Under the pieces are notes generated by a model. The model did not search any database. It had not been told where the DNA came from and worked only from the letters and a program-made list of their open reading frames with translations. Made by a program: the position numbers and the translations under genes. From positions 186,001 to 250,000 of the forward strand of contig VXAU01004947.1 in NCBI GenBank assembly GCA_013399695.1: a stretch of DNA of 64,000 nucleotides. Direction: 5' to 3'. Source of the stretch: Formicarius rufipectus (lineage: Eukaryota; Chordata; Aves; Passeriformes; Formicariidae). Position 1 is the stretch's first letter; each line of letters opens with the position of its first letter. Positions 47,729-59,118 of this stretch are shown in pieces.

Positions 47729-50700
47729 CCTTGGTATATTCTAGATGTAATTACTAACTGCTGCTAACATTGCATTTGTTGGATTTAGGCCCTTTAAGAC
47801 TGCTGTTTGTAATTTTAAACTGGTTTGTTAAGAACTTTTCAGTCTCTTTTACCTGCAAGGACCCAGCAGAGCTGATTTAGTCTCAAATGGCAAAAGCAAG
47901 GCAGAGAGGTAAGCTCCTTCTGTTGCTTTCAGAATCAATGTCATCTACCATACCAGCTGAAACACAGATACTCAAATTTAGATGTCTGGAGCACACTTTA
48001 GCTCTTCCTGCCTGTCTTACTCTGGTATTTTTAAATGCTTTGCAATGTGAGCACCTAGGACTGATGTCTGCTTTCTAAAGTACCCAGTGTAAGAGACCCT
48101 GTGCTCTCTATGGTAACAGTTCTTTATTACATTTTTGGATAGTACTTGATGCCCTGTGAGCTGTATATAAGACCACAGAAAGGAGATTTGGCTAAGGTTT
48201 TTATAGAAAGCACACATCTTTTAGGGTTCTTGAGTAACATTTCATGTCTCAGTAAAAAACACAGGCTATGTTTATCCTTTAGGAATAATAGATTGTTATA
48301 GTAGGATGTGGAGAGAATAAACACAGATGAATGGGTTGTTTCCAGTGGGAATTCAGGCATATATGGAAATTAGAAGTATGTGGGGATGAAGGTGAATTAG
48401 TCAGTGCTTAGGAGGCAATATGATCACATGTGACATACTATTATGCAGATAAATTTTCAGTTTGGAGCCATGGCCCTTCAGGTTGAGATTCATGGAGAGA
48501 TGGCAATGTCATGCTTTCAATGTCTTTAGTGCTAAACTACATTCCAAGACGCTTAAGTTACCTTAAGTCCCATCTTCAGAATAAACTTTCCTGGGAAAGG
48601 AGTTATAATGATAGCTACAGGGTTATTTCGTGAAAAATGACTTTTTGGCAAAAGAGGAAGGATGAGATATAAGAAGGTGTCTTAATGTTTCATTCACTAG
48701 AGGATACATGGGAACTTTTGGAATCCCCGATCAGAGGCACAGACCTACCATGTAATCATTAGGAAAATTCCCTTAATACACTAAGGTTCTCTATTAATAT
48801 GTTCATTCTTACCTCCTGAAGATGTCACAGTTTCCAGATCTCAAGCCACTATCTCCATCAGAAGTTTGTTCTGCTTGCTCATAGCAGAGCAGATGCCAGG
48901 CTGGGTGGCTGCTGGGATAAGAGAGCTCACCGGGAGTCCAAACCTTGTGCATGCATAACCCTAAAGGCTACAAAGTGTATTAAAGGATATAGGAAATAGG
49001 GCCCATTTCTTCTGCTCACTCAAGAGTTAATTCTCCTCAATGAGAAATTAACAGAATAAGACCTATGTAAACAGGGGAATAGAAGTTGAAATGGACTTGA
49101 CCCACTTTCTTTCTTTTCTTATGTGGCACCTCCTAAATCATGCCAGGGAAGATGGATTATACTTTCAGTCATGAGATAAACCTGTAAACTAGTTCTTGTC
49201 TGCAGCACTTGTGTATTATAGATCTTGTGTCTCCTGAAAGATGAATAATTACAGTCCCTGGGGAGATACTCTTTCAAAAATGCTGTCATCATGGATTCTC
49301 TAGTGTGGGATAGCTGCATGGACAACAATGATAAAACAAACAGCCTTCTTGCCCCCAACAGGCATGAAAGTGAAATGGGAAGAAAGAACAGCTCTCATTA
49401 GATTAATGAGCGAGGCTTCCAATTTCTGGACAAGTTTCTGTTTCCTTTGCTTTGATGAAATAAATGCCATTTGATAAGAACAACCAAGTACCATCAAATC
49501 AAACTGTGGCATAAACCCATTGTATATGCCTTGATTTAAAACAGGCTTCTCCCAAGACAATGTTCTATGGAAAGAATGGATCCTTCAGAATAAATTGACT
49601 GGATTTTCTCTGTCTCTTTTTCTGTTTGGCAATCTGTCTTCATTGAAACCTTGGTGCATCCGATAACAAAACCTAATAAGTTGTGCATCACAAATCTGTA
49701 GCATATCTCATGGATGAATTCTTCCATATGCATGCAACATTTACCCTATATTTAGAGTTTCAGGCATACTCATCCAAATACTACATGAACAAGACTTTAT
49801 AAGAATTCTCTTTGAGCATATGCTTTGAATGTAACATACTGAGATGTTACAGAGGGCCTCTTTTCAGGGGACTTTTTGCTGTAGATATTTGAAGTGTGTA
49901 TTGTAAAGTGCAGAAGACACAGCCATGATTATGAAGCAAATGAGTTTTTCAAGTCAAGGCATCTTTTGGGGTAGATGAAGAGTTCATTGTTGCCATGTAT
50001 GCAAAAATCACTGAGTGATACTTCTCTGTCTGGTGCTGTTTGGTGCCACTGAACCAGGCAGCTGTCACAACTGGCACAGTTGTACTCTTACTTTGCTGCC
50101 CTGTGTGTTGCCAACAGGCATAATGGCCACAGAGACCCAGCCACCCTACCATGAAGAGATGCTATACACTCAAAAGGGAGCAGAATAGTCAAGCTTAAAT
50201 TGCCTTTGCCTGCCAACAATATTCACCATCATACTCCATTTTACAAAGAATCAGACACCACGTCATCAATGCATTGGCCTTAGAATTGATCTGGGTAGAA
50301 CAAAGGAGATGAGATTTAATGACTATGCAAGTCAAAATGACCTTTCCGGAAAGGTGAGAACAGCTGCAAGTGCATAGAGACACAGACCTTGAAATCTTTG
50401 CACACATGTAAAGATAGCTCACCATTTTGCCTCTGGCATTTGGGCACAAAGTGGGAAAAGGACCAGAGATGTCTTCAGCTACCTCATTAAGTGAAAGCAC
50501 AGCTACTCTCCCAGGAACAGGGTAGGGTGTTTGTTACTCTTCAGCTTAAATGATATATTTCAAAGCCACTGTTGCTAGCTTCCAACAATGCCTCAACCTT
50601 GAAAGGAGTTTCTGTGAAGAAAAGCTTGAAAGTATAAAGCATCCTCTAGCTCTAGGAAGTCAAAAGACGATCAGCATTTACAAAGATTAGAACGAAGACA

Positions 50701-53700
50701 CAATAGGGTGCTATTCAGGACAAGCATTTAGATTTTTATTACTGCTTGTATTATTACTACCACCAGTACTTTTGGTATTGTTATTGTCATTATGAAGGCA
50801 AACACAAAAGGCACAGAATATGCTCCTAGATATACAATACCTCATCTCTCTAGAATGACAATGATTATGCAGAAATGGAAGGGAAAACAGCAGTATGAAG
50901 GGAAGTTTCAGCATTTAAGCTTCATCAGTCCTCAGGCAATGACTCTGTGACCCATCCAAAAAAACAGGATATATTGATTACACATGAGAACTTAAAAAGC
51001 ACATACCTGCTAAAGCTTCACACACAGAAACCAAATAAGGTCTTGTCCAATTTTTATCATGTTATACAATACACACAAAATTGCCTGAACTAGCATTCAT
51101 AGACTATATTTGAACTGATCATTGCACCCTTTCTATCTACACGTAGCATTTAAAATTCATGTCAATATCACTTTAGGTCAGAATCAATAACAAAACTCAA
51201 AGCACTTTCAGCTTGTCTTAGTACAAAGACCAGATATAAAAAATCTGAACCTTTCCATTATATCCCTTAGGACTCAAAATTATGTTTTAAGACACTTAGA
51301 ACCCTAAGTCCCAATGTTATATCAAGTGCCAGCATTGACTTGAGGAAGTGATGGTGTTTGTCCCAGTTCTCATCCATTTTCTGTTGGTGAGCTGTCCCAC
51401 ATTGTTTTAGAAAATAGCATTTAACCATTCAACATTTCGCTTGTTGACATTGTGTCACGAAGCAGTGTTCTGTCAAGCAGTTTGAAAAGGGCAATAGCTT
51501 GCAGAGTGCAGAAAAAAAACCACCAACAAACAAATGAAACAAGATTAATCCCAGGGGGAAATAAAAAAGAAAAAAAAATTAAAATAAGGAGGATTTGAAA
51601 AATCCCAGAAATTCTGGAGGTTTTGGCTTGTTTCTCAGAATGAGTCATAAAAGAAGTCCCAGAATGGACTGATCCTGTGAAGTTCACAGCCTGACAGGAT
51701 GCTGCATAGTTGATCTCGAAAAACTTACCCAGAAGTGTGCAGCCTGAAGCAGTCCAAGCCAAGAGCAAATACACCCTCATCCCACTCTGCTTCCTGCAGC
51801 CCCTCCTTGTTCCCAGGGTAGGTGTCCTACAGGAGATAAAAGGAGAAGCGACCCTCCATTGTAACCAGGTGGAAGGGAGGGAGGAGAAGTGTAAATAACT
51901 GGTGGGCTAAACTGCAGCTGGATTATTTTACATGTTTGAGGGGCATTTCTACTACAGTGAGAGTGATAACATTAAGCGAAGAACAGAAAAGATGTGTAAG
52001 AGTGTCCTTAGTGTGAAGTGTGTGAGACATGAGAAATGGCTTTAAAAATTCCTGTGAGCTGAGAAACTATGTTCACTTCTCACCATTATGGATACTCTTC
52101 CAACAGCCGAAATAAAAAGGTTGTTGTTAGCAGAGCTGTGGGAGTTTGCCAGTGGCCATCAGGGAGGGGGAGCAGCAGGAGGAGTGAGGGGGCAGGTAAT
52201 AGAAATAGGTCGCTCCATCAGATCAGATCACACTAAATCAGGCCTTGTCAAAAATTAATAGTCTCAGACTGAGAAGGAAGGTTACAGCATGATTGGAAAA
52301 GCAATTCACTAGCCTCCTCCAGAAGACTGAAATTGCTTAAGCTGTAGATTATTTTAATAATTAATTATTGCAACTCTACCTTGTCAGAATGTGGGGGGTT
52401 TTTACTCCCTTAAGGAAGAATATTGTTTATTATCAATTTGATCCCCTTTTGCAATGGATTCAGCTCTTCAAACATGAGAAAGTGCACTCCAGTTTCCCTA
52501 GGTTTTCTGGGGAGAACTTCCCTAAAATTTGCGCCTTATGTCTACTGCTGCCAACTGAGTCTTGATAGGAGGGATACTTACCCCTAGTTTTGAAGGCCAC
52601 AGGCTTTGCATGCACTCATCTGTTATTAGTGGAATATTTTGCCCTAAGGTTTATAAAACTTTAGAAGAATTGTAATGACTCACAAGGAAGGAACTACTAC
52701 AGCTCTTCTCTGCATACTATGGGTTGACTAGGTCACCAGGGAATAGGCCAGTGAAGGCAGTCTCACCAGAGCCATTCCTCCACTGACCACCTTCAAAGAA
52801 AGGGCATCAATTTGGTCCAGGAATAACCTCCTCTTTCAGCAAAATGTCAACATCATGGTATAGTGTCCCCAACATAAATGATATCCTGTCTTAAGTATTT
52901 CATTTTCTGACTACCTACCTTACTTAATAGGATGCAATAGGGGAGGGTCGTGGAGAGCTTGTATTTAAGGCAACAAGAAGGTGGGCAATATCTATGGGAT
53001 ATTGACTGCTTTATTAATATATAAAATATATTTTTGCCAGGTGTAACATGCCCTGAGATATAGGTGATTAGTTATTATATAGAGTGATGAAGAAAGAGGA
53101 AAAAAGGAAGATAAAGATTGCTAATTTTAAACTGGCAGATTCAGGAATTTTCAGGATGAGGACAGAAGTCCTGGACTCACAAAAGCTAAATGTTTCCAGG
53201 AAAGGATGTTCCCACGTTTTTATGTCTTGCTGTTCAGAGAAGGATGTTTTGTTTTGCTTTGTTCTGTTTTTAACAAAGTACTGGTTTCTGTTCTCGATGA
53301 GGCTGCTGTTGAATTCCATCCTACCTTGCAGGCCCAACCTTCATCTCTGAAACAAACCTGCCTGAGTGACTCTGGAACTGGGATTTGGGAAAACATATTT
53401 TACCAAAATCAGGTACTGACTTTCAGAAATAAAACAGAATTCCAGATACTACATTTTTATTCATGGCCTTTGCCTTTGCCTTATCCTACTGCTCCTCCTT
53501 GCCTCTCCCATTCTGGTATGTGAGTCAGGGAGGTGCTTGTACAGTCTGTAATATTTTAAAATAAGCCAGAGGTATCATATAGGAATAGAAGAATTTTAGG
53601 TACCAGCTGGTGTATATGTGTGCGTGTGTGCATGTGCACCCATCACTCTTGCCTACCAGATTAAATATACATGAGAGTTGCTCAAGTGTTTACCAGTTTT

Positions 53701-55629
53701 TTCCACTGGCTGAGCTGAAAAAATGTTCTTGTAGATTACTGGGTAGAGATGCATCCTTCGGAGGTAAAGGGCATAAATGTTTTGACTGCATCCTGCAGGC
53801 GTATTTTTATCCGGAGTGCAGTTACACCAATTATTTTACCCTCTGAAATCACTCAGCTGAAGAGTTCTCTTATTTGTCTGAGCATCTAGGATAGGAAGTG
53901 AATTTTCTTTTACTTTATTTTGATGCAGTCCACTAAAGGAAGAGGTTAAGGTGGCAAACATGGTATAAACCATATATGTGCTCAGGTCTGCAGAAAGATG
54001 TGTAGGAAAATTAGTGAATAACACCACCCCAGGGAGCTGCAAGGAGCATTAATTCATGTGCTCTTCTGCTGGCTGCTGCCAATCGTATCCCCAGTGGAAA
54101 TACTCTAGGTCACTGAAGAGGTGAGCCTTTATCACATCCCCAGAGAATGGCAGTCACTTTGCATCTCCCTGCTCCAGATGGGGCAAGTCAGAAAAGTCTT
54201 GGTGAGGATGTAAGTGTCAGGAGCACCAACCTGAGTTATTACAGGAAAATGGAGTACAAGTCTTGCAATGAGCCCAGTAAAAGCCAAAGGGGAGCATCAT
54301 TAAAAGGTGCATTGTTACAGACACTTTACAGCTAACAGAGTCATGCTCCCTTGAGGGGAGAAGAGCCCTTACCAAAGCTCTGTCTTTCTTGAGTGAGATA
54401 GATTGGGAAAGAAGATGCACTCTAGGAAAAAATCAGAGCCAAGATTAATAACAAAAGTACAGTTGGTAACTTCAGAGGGAGCACCCACAAGATAATTTAT
54501 GACAGCAAAGGAAGAAAGGGTATGTACTGTGGTAAGTGCCTGTAGAAAAGAAGGGCAGCTCTGCAAAATAGACAATATAAAAAATGAAAAATGAGGAGAT
54601 TTTTACATTTCTATAGTTCAGGAGATTTGAAAGCACAGCTTATTCTTTATTTTTTACAGTAACATTTTCTCCATTAACTATTCACAAAGATTTGGTTGAC
54701 CCTACAAGATCTCTTCTGATTTGTTTCTTGGTTGCTTTCCTAGGAAGAGTCACTCACACATCAGTGCAGTCAGGTTGATGTCTGACACATGTAAGCAACT
54801 GGGATCCAAAAGAGGACCTATGCCACTTAACTTTTCCTCTTGGACTGGTTGAGAGGCCAACTAACATCAAGTCAGGGTATGCAATCATTCACAGACAAGA
54901 GCACTTAGATCTAGAAGGTTTATATATTGGCAAATTTACCGATTGCTTCTTCACTCTTCAGTGCCTGCTTTACCTTTGATGGCAGCAAGCTAACCTGAAA
55001 CATCCTGGTAAATAAGGGACACTAGGTGGTTTTGAGTCAGCCCTCTAGGTTTGCTTCAAACGAGCCTAGTGGCTTTCTTTCAGTGTCTCAGGAGTACTTA
55101 AGTCGACCTTCCCTGTGGACCAGAACAGCCTCAGGCAAGCTTCTCCTGGTCATGCTCATTCATCCACGCAGCTTTGAGTGGGGAAGAGCAAAGCAACTCC
55201 TTTTGCCTGCTTGCTGATATCCTGTTACACAGGAGGAGCAGAGGATATGTAATTTCTCCCAACCAGGCTTTTCATGGCTGTGTCTGCCACTTCCTAAACC
55301 TTCAGATCTAATCCTCAAGCCTTGATAGTCCATATCTTGGATGATGGAGGTGACTGATCCTGAGTCCCACAGCCTTCCAGTGTGAATGAATAGCCAGTCA
55401 GTACTAAACTCTGTCCTTTCCCCACAGATGGCTGTAGGAGATAGGAACGAACTGGTGTCACCTACAGATACCTATACAGAAATTCAACTGTACAGAAACC
55501 CTACTTTATAAAAAGTTTGCACCTCACCTTGTCTAATCATTTGGCCTCTGTCCACATCCATGAAGAGATAAATGCATCTTGTCTCATTTTGAGATATGCA
55601 TTTAATATAAATCATCCACTGCCCTTATC
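47729..55629. other. Unique non-coding sequence, 7.9 kb
   Basis: This is the longest stretch without any recognised repeat or exon. Open frames stay at or below about 119 codons (51421-51780 minus); that frame crosses an A-rich plus-strand stretch and reads as Phe-rich low complexity, so it is discounted. Minor patches are ATT-rich sequence near 50735-50795, a TAATAATTAATTA symmetric run near 52353-52368 and a short TG-rich patch near 53608-53640. It could hold conserved non-coding elements, which cannot be judged here. Confidence 0.58.
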
Positions 55630-56520
55630 TCTCCCCCATGACTGTCCCCTGATATATCTTGGAAGGAGAACTAGGAAGGCACAGGTGATCCAGAAAGTTC
55701 CTGGAATGCACTGATAGCAACGTCCTTCTCCAAGTGACACAGCAGCCAATGAGGAGAGGTGCTGTGCTGGACCTTATTCCAAGGAGGGGCTGGTGGAGAA
55801 TGTGAAGCTTATGACCAGCCTTGGCTGCAAGAACCATGAAATGGTGGAGTTAGCTTCCTCAGAGCAGTGAGAAGAGCACATAGCAAGCTCATTATCTCAG
55901 ACTTCCAAGTACAGCCTTCAGCCTCTTCAGGGATCTGTTTGGTAGAGTACTGTGTGAGATAAAGATCTGGAGGGAAGAAGAGCCCAAGAAAGCTTGTTGA
56001 TATTCAAGGATTACCTCCTCCAAGCTCAGAAGAGGTGCATCCCAACAAAAAGAAGACAGGCAAAAATGCCAGGAAGCCTGCATGGATGAACAAGGAGCTC
56101 TTGGACAAACTCAAACACAAAACAGGCAGCAAAGACAGCTAGCCTGGGAGGAATACAGATAAGTTTTCAGAACAGTCAGGGATCAGGTTATGAATGCTAA
56201 AACCCTGATAGAATTAAATCTGGGCAGAGACATCAAAGGCAACATGGAAATGTTCTACAGGTATATCAATGATAAAAGGAGGACTAGAGAAAATGTGGGC
56301 CCTTTCTGTAAGGAAACCAGATACCTGGTTACCCAGGATATGGAGAACTCTAACATACTCAATAACATTTTGCCTTGATCTTCACCAGCAAGTGCTCCAG
56401 TCACACTATCCAAGCCACAGAAGACAAAAGCAGGGATTGGGAATGAAGAGCCTTATGCTGTAGGAGAAGATCAGGTTCGAGACCATCTAAGGACCCTGAA
56501 GGTGCACAAGTCCATGGGAC
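55630..56520 (+). mobile_element. Older CR1 LINE, ORF2 interior, left part (interrupted)
   Basis: This is CR1 ORF2 sequence from the C-terminal endonuclease region into the linker before reverse transcriptase. Landmarks in order: P-D-I-S-W near 55650, then S-S-W-N at the position of the conserved F-L-E-C; then DNA matching the L-G-C-x-x-H-E-M-V-E segment near 55820-55850; W-M-N-K-E-L-L-D near 56080; and, in the open frame 56190-56378, Y-R-Y-I-N-D-K-R-R-T-R-E-N-V-G-P. Frames shift repeatedly and stops are present, so it is dead. The copy stops at 56520 inside the H-K-S-M-G motif and resumes at 56893, beyond a second CR1. Its own 3' end is absent. Confidence 0.93.
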
Positions 56521-56892
56521 TTCTGAAGGCTTCAGGGAGACCTCATTTCAGTCATTCAGTATCTTAAGGGAGCTTATAAAAAGCAGGAAGAGAGACTTTT
56601 TATACAGCAGATAGTTTCAGCATAAGTGGCAATGGGTTTAAACTGAAAGAAGGCAGTTTTGGTTTAGATGTCAGGAAGAAATTTTTTACTCAGAGGGTGG
56701 TGAAGCTCTGGAACAGGCTGCCCAGGGAAGTTGTGGATGCCCTATCCATGGAAGTGTTCAAGACCAGGCTGGACTGGGGCCTTGAGCAACCTGATCTAAT
56801 GAATGGCATCCCTACCCATGGCAGAGGGGTTGTAACTAGGTGATCTTTGAGGTCCCTTCCAACAATAACCACTCTACAATTCCACGTTTCAT
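56521..56892 (+). mobile_element. Younger CR1 LINE 3' end, nested inside the older CR1
   Basis: This is a 5'-truncated CR1 of about 370 bp inserted in the same orientation. It opens in the GGGAGACCTCATTTCAG segment (last part of ORF2), passes GGTGGTGAAGCTCTGGAAC, then GGCTGCCCAGGGAAGTTGTG and GGAAGTGTTCAAGACCAGGC, and ends in GGTGATCTTTGAGGTCCC, TTCCAACAATAACC and ACTCTACAATTCC, the CR1 3' terminus. The orthodox CR1 order would put this sequence more than 1 kb downstream of the flanking ORF2 sequence, so it is an insertion and not a continuation. The bounding words TCCATGGGAC (56511-56520) and TCCATGAC (56893-56900) are likely a target-site duplication with a 2-bp loss. Confidence 0.92.
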
Positions 56893-57045
56893 TCCATGAC
56901 CAAATGTATCCATGGGTCCTGAGGGAACTGGTAGAAGAAGTTGCTAAGCCCCTGTCCATCATCTTTGAGAAGTCATGGGAGTTTGGTCCACTGACTAGAA
57001 AAGTGGAAACATAGCCCCCACTTCTAAAAAGGGAAAAAAGTTGCA
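56893..57045 (+). mobile_element. Older CR1 LINE, ORF2 interior, right part (after the insertion)
   Basis: The older CR1 resumes here. The translation from 56898 reads D-Q-M-Y-P-W-V-L-R-E-L and then K-P-L-S-I-I-F-E-K-S-W, the conserved segment just before the reverse-transcriptase core. In intact CR1 it directly follows the H-K-S-M-G motif that ends the left part. Similarity continues to the K-K-G-K-K position near 57040 and is then lost, so the catalytic reverse-transcriptase domain and the 3' end of the older copy are missing. Confidence 0.92.
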
Positions 57046-59058
57046 GGTATGGGTCACCACCACTGAACCATCTTGTGGGGGATGCAGGGTTGCTTTGTAA
57101 GTCTCTAAGAATTAAGGTATGTGGTGGGGTCACAGTGGAGATTAGTCTATGTAAACACTGGCTTAGTTTAATAACAGGGCACTAGCTGGAAGGCTGCACA
57201 GTGCCTCCAGATTACCAATTAGCATGTCAGGGGTCATGACAAGCCAGACAGAGTTAGGAGGATGCTATTTCCAGTGTTCAGTTATAGATTTTTTTTTTGC
57301 CAAGGCCAGGAGTCAGAAGATCCCAAGGATGTTGGGACATTAAAGAGCAAGTTCCTTGAAAGATGTTCACTAAGCTGCCAGGGAGCTGTTAGCAGAGAAG
57401 GGACAGGCAGATAGACAGACTCCCACAGGGGACTGCAGAAGTGGAGCATGCGTCTGTGCTAGAAAGAGGTCAGAGGAGCAGCTAACCCTGGAACTGTGAC
57501 AAATCCTATGTCTCAATCTCTTCTACACACCGGCTTTTCCATCCCTCTAATCCTCTTTGTCACCTGTCCCCAGGCCCCTGCTATTTTTGCCATTATCTCT
57601 TCTCGGATCTGAAATAACCAGTATGGAACAAAGATCTTCAATTTATACAATGGCACAAAAATAATACTAAAAATTCTCGCCCATAGAGTCTGAGACAATG
57701 GACAGCATAAAACAGCAGAGTTTTCAGTGAGCTGCCTGGGCCTTTTTTTCTAAATGGTCTAACCACTTTCTAAATGGTTACAGTTAATTCAGAACCCAGC
57801 AATGCATATGGGTGTCGATCGTTGTGCGTTATCTTGCAGTTGTTATCTGCCATCTCAGTGCTAACTCTCCTCATTGGTTATCAGAGGAGGTACCAGTGCA
57901 GTAGGTGATGTTTTTCAATGAGATATAAAGAAATGGCCATTTAAGGAGTAATAAGGCAGAGGTCCAGAGAAATGGGAGTAGTGAACCATTAGGAAAGCAC
58001 TAGGTGCAGCTTATGTAGGAAATTTTAGACATGTAAATTTCACAGTGTTGTTATTTTTGCTGTGTTTACTTCCTTCTCCTGTTCCCACTCTTGATAGGCT
58101 TGCTGAGGCACAGCAGTGTGTGTAAGGAGTGAAAATGCCACTGCCAAGGTTTCTGGCTTTGTCTAATTTGGACAAATGGTATATTCTGCAATTCCTTGCT
58201 TGCCAGTCCTGGAAGCATGGCGAATGGCCACTATCAGCTGCAAGAAAGAACCTTCACTCTGAACCCAGGAAGGCTGTGGGAAAGCCAGGACAATACAACT
58301 GTGACGCTCTTGGAGCCAGCAGGGCAATGAGACAGATCTCCTCTCTGCAGGTACCTTATGGGAGTAGTTGCTGGTTTTCCTTCCTTCTGATCCTGCCTGC
58401 ACTGGTAACAGGAAGACTCTAATTTTCCCTTTTCTGCGTCCTCTCACCTCCTTTCTCCCACTGAAGTTGTTAAAGTCTTGGCTTCTGCCAGTGGTGCCTG
58501 TGGTTTGAGGCTGGTGTACTTGTGCTCCTGATGCATGAAGATCTCTGAGAGCAGGGATCTTTCCAAAAAGGACAATAATGGACAGGTCCAACATGAGTGC
58601 AGACAGTACAGAAATTTGCCTGCCAAGAAGTCTTGAAAAGCATCTGGCTCTTGAACATCTCCCTCCTGAACCTGACATTGGGTACTGACTGTAACAAGGG
58701 ACTTATTCCTATCCACGTCTGTCTCACTTGCTCCACCCTCAGACCCCTTCTCTGCTTCTACGTCCTTTTTCAAGCCCAGACTTCTTCCTATGCTCTTCCT
58801 CCCCGTGATGTCAGAAAAAAAGGAAAAATAAGTAATCTGCAGAAAATTCCAAACTATTGACATCACTGCTGACTTCAGCACTGACTCATCTTCAGGCTCA
58901 TACAGTGAGAGCTAACTTTTATTGCTCACTATAAAACAGTATCTCCTAATGGGGCTGAGGAGGAGCGGAGGGTAGTGGTGCAGTGCCCTGTGATGCCCAT
59001 AAGAGGATATCTAGCCTGGAAATTTGTGAGTGTAATTTATAGACAAGCATGCCTGCTT

Positions 59059-59064
<6 letters not shown>
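57046..59064. other. Unique sequence; stop-poor minus strand at 58163-58881
   Basis: No repeat family was recognised. At 58163-58881 three minus-strand frames overlap: 171 codons (58678-58163), 145 codons (58881-58444) and 88 codons (58736-58470). None shows a domain, signal peptide or membrane segment I can name. Two frames open over the same DNA point to composition, as at 8.8-9.8 kb. A T-run lies near 57290. Confidence 0.5.

Positions 59065-59115
<51 letters not shown>
59065..59115. repeat. CA/TG dinucleotide microsatellite, about 25 units
   Basis: An uninterrupted AC array of about 51 bp, preceded by ACAT and followed by GAGG. The minus-strand reading of Val-Cys repeats in two frames is an artefact. 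Likely polymorphic. Confidence 0.99.

Positions 59116-59118
<3 letters not shown>

Noticed and set aside
56474..56484. GGTTCGAGACC, similar to the T-loop of a tRNA gene
   Set aside because: It lies inside CR1 ORF2 sequence at a place where CR1 normally has a near-identical word, and no acceptor or anticodon stem fits around it.
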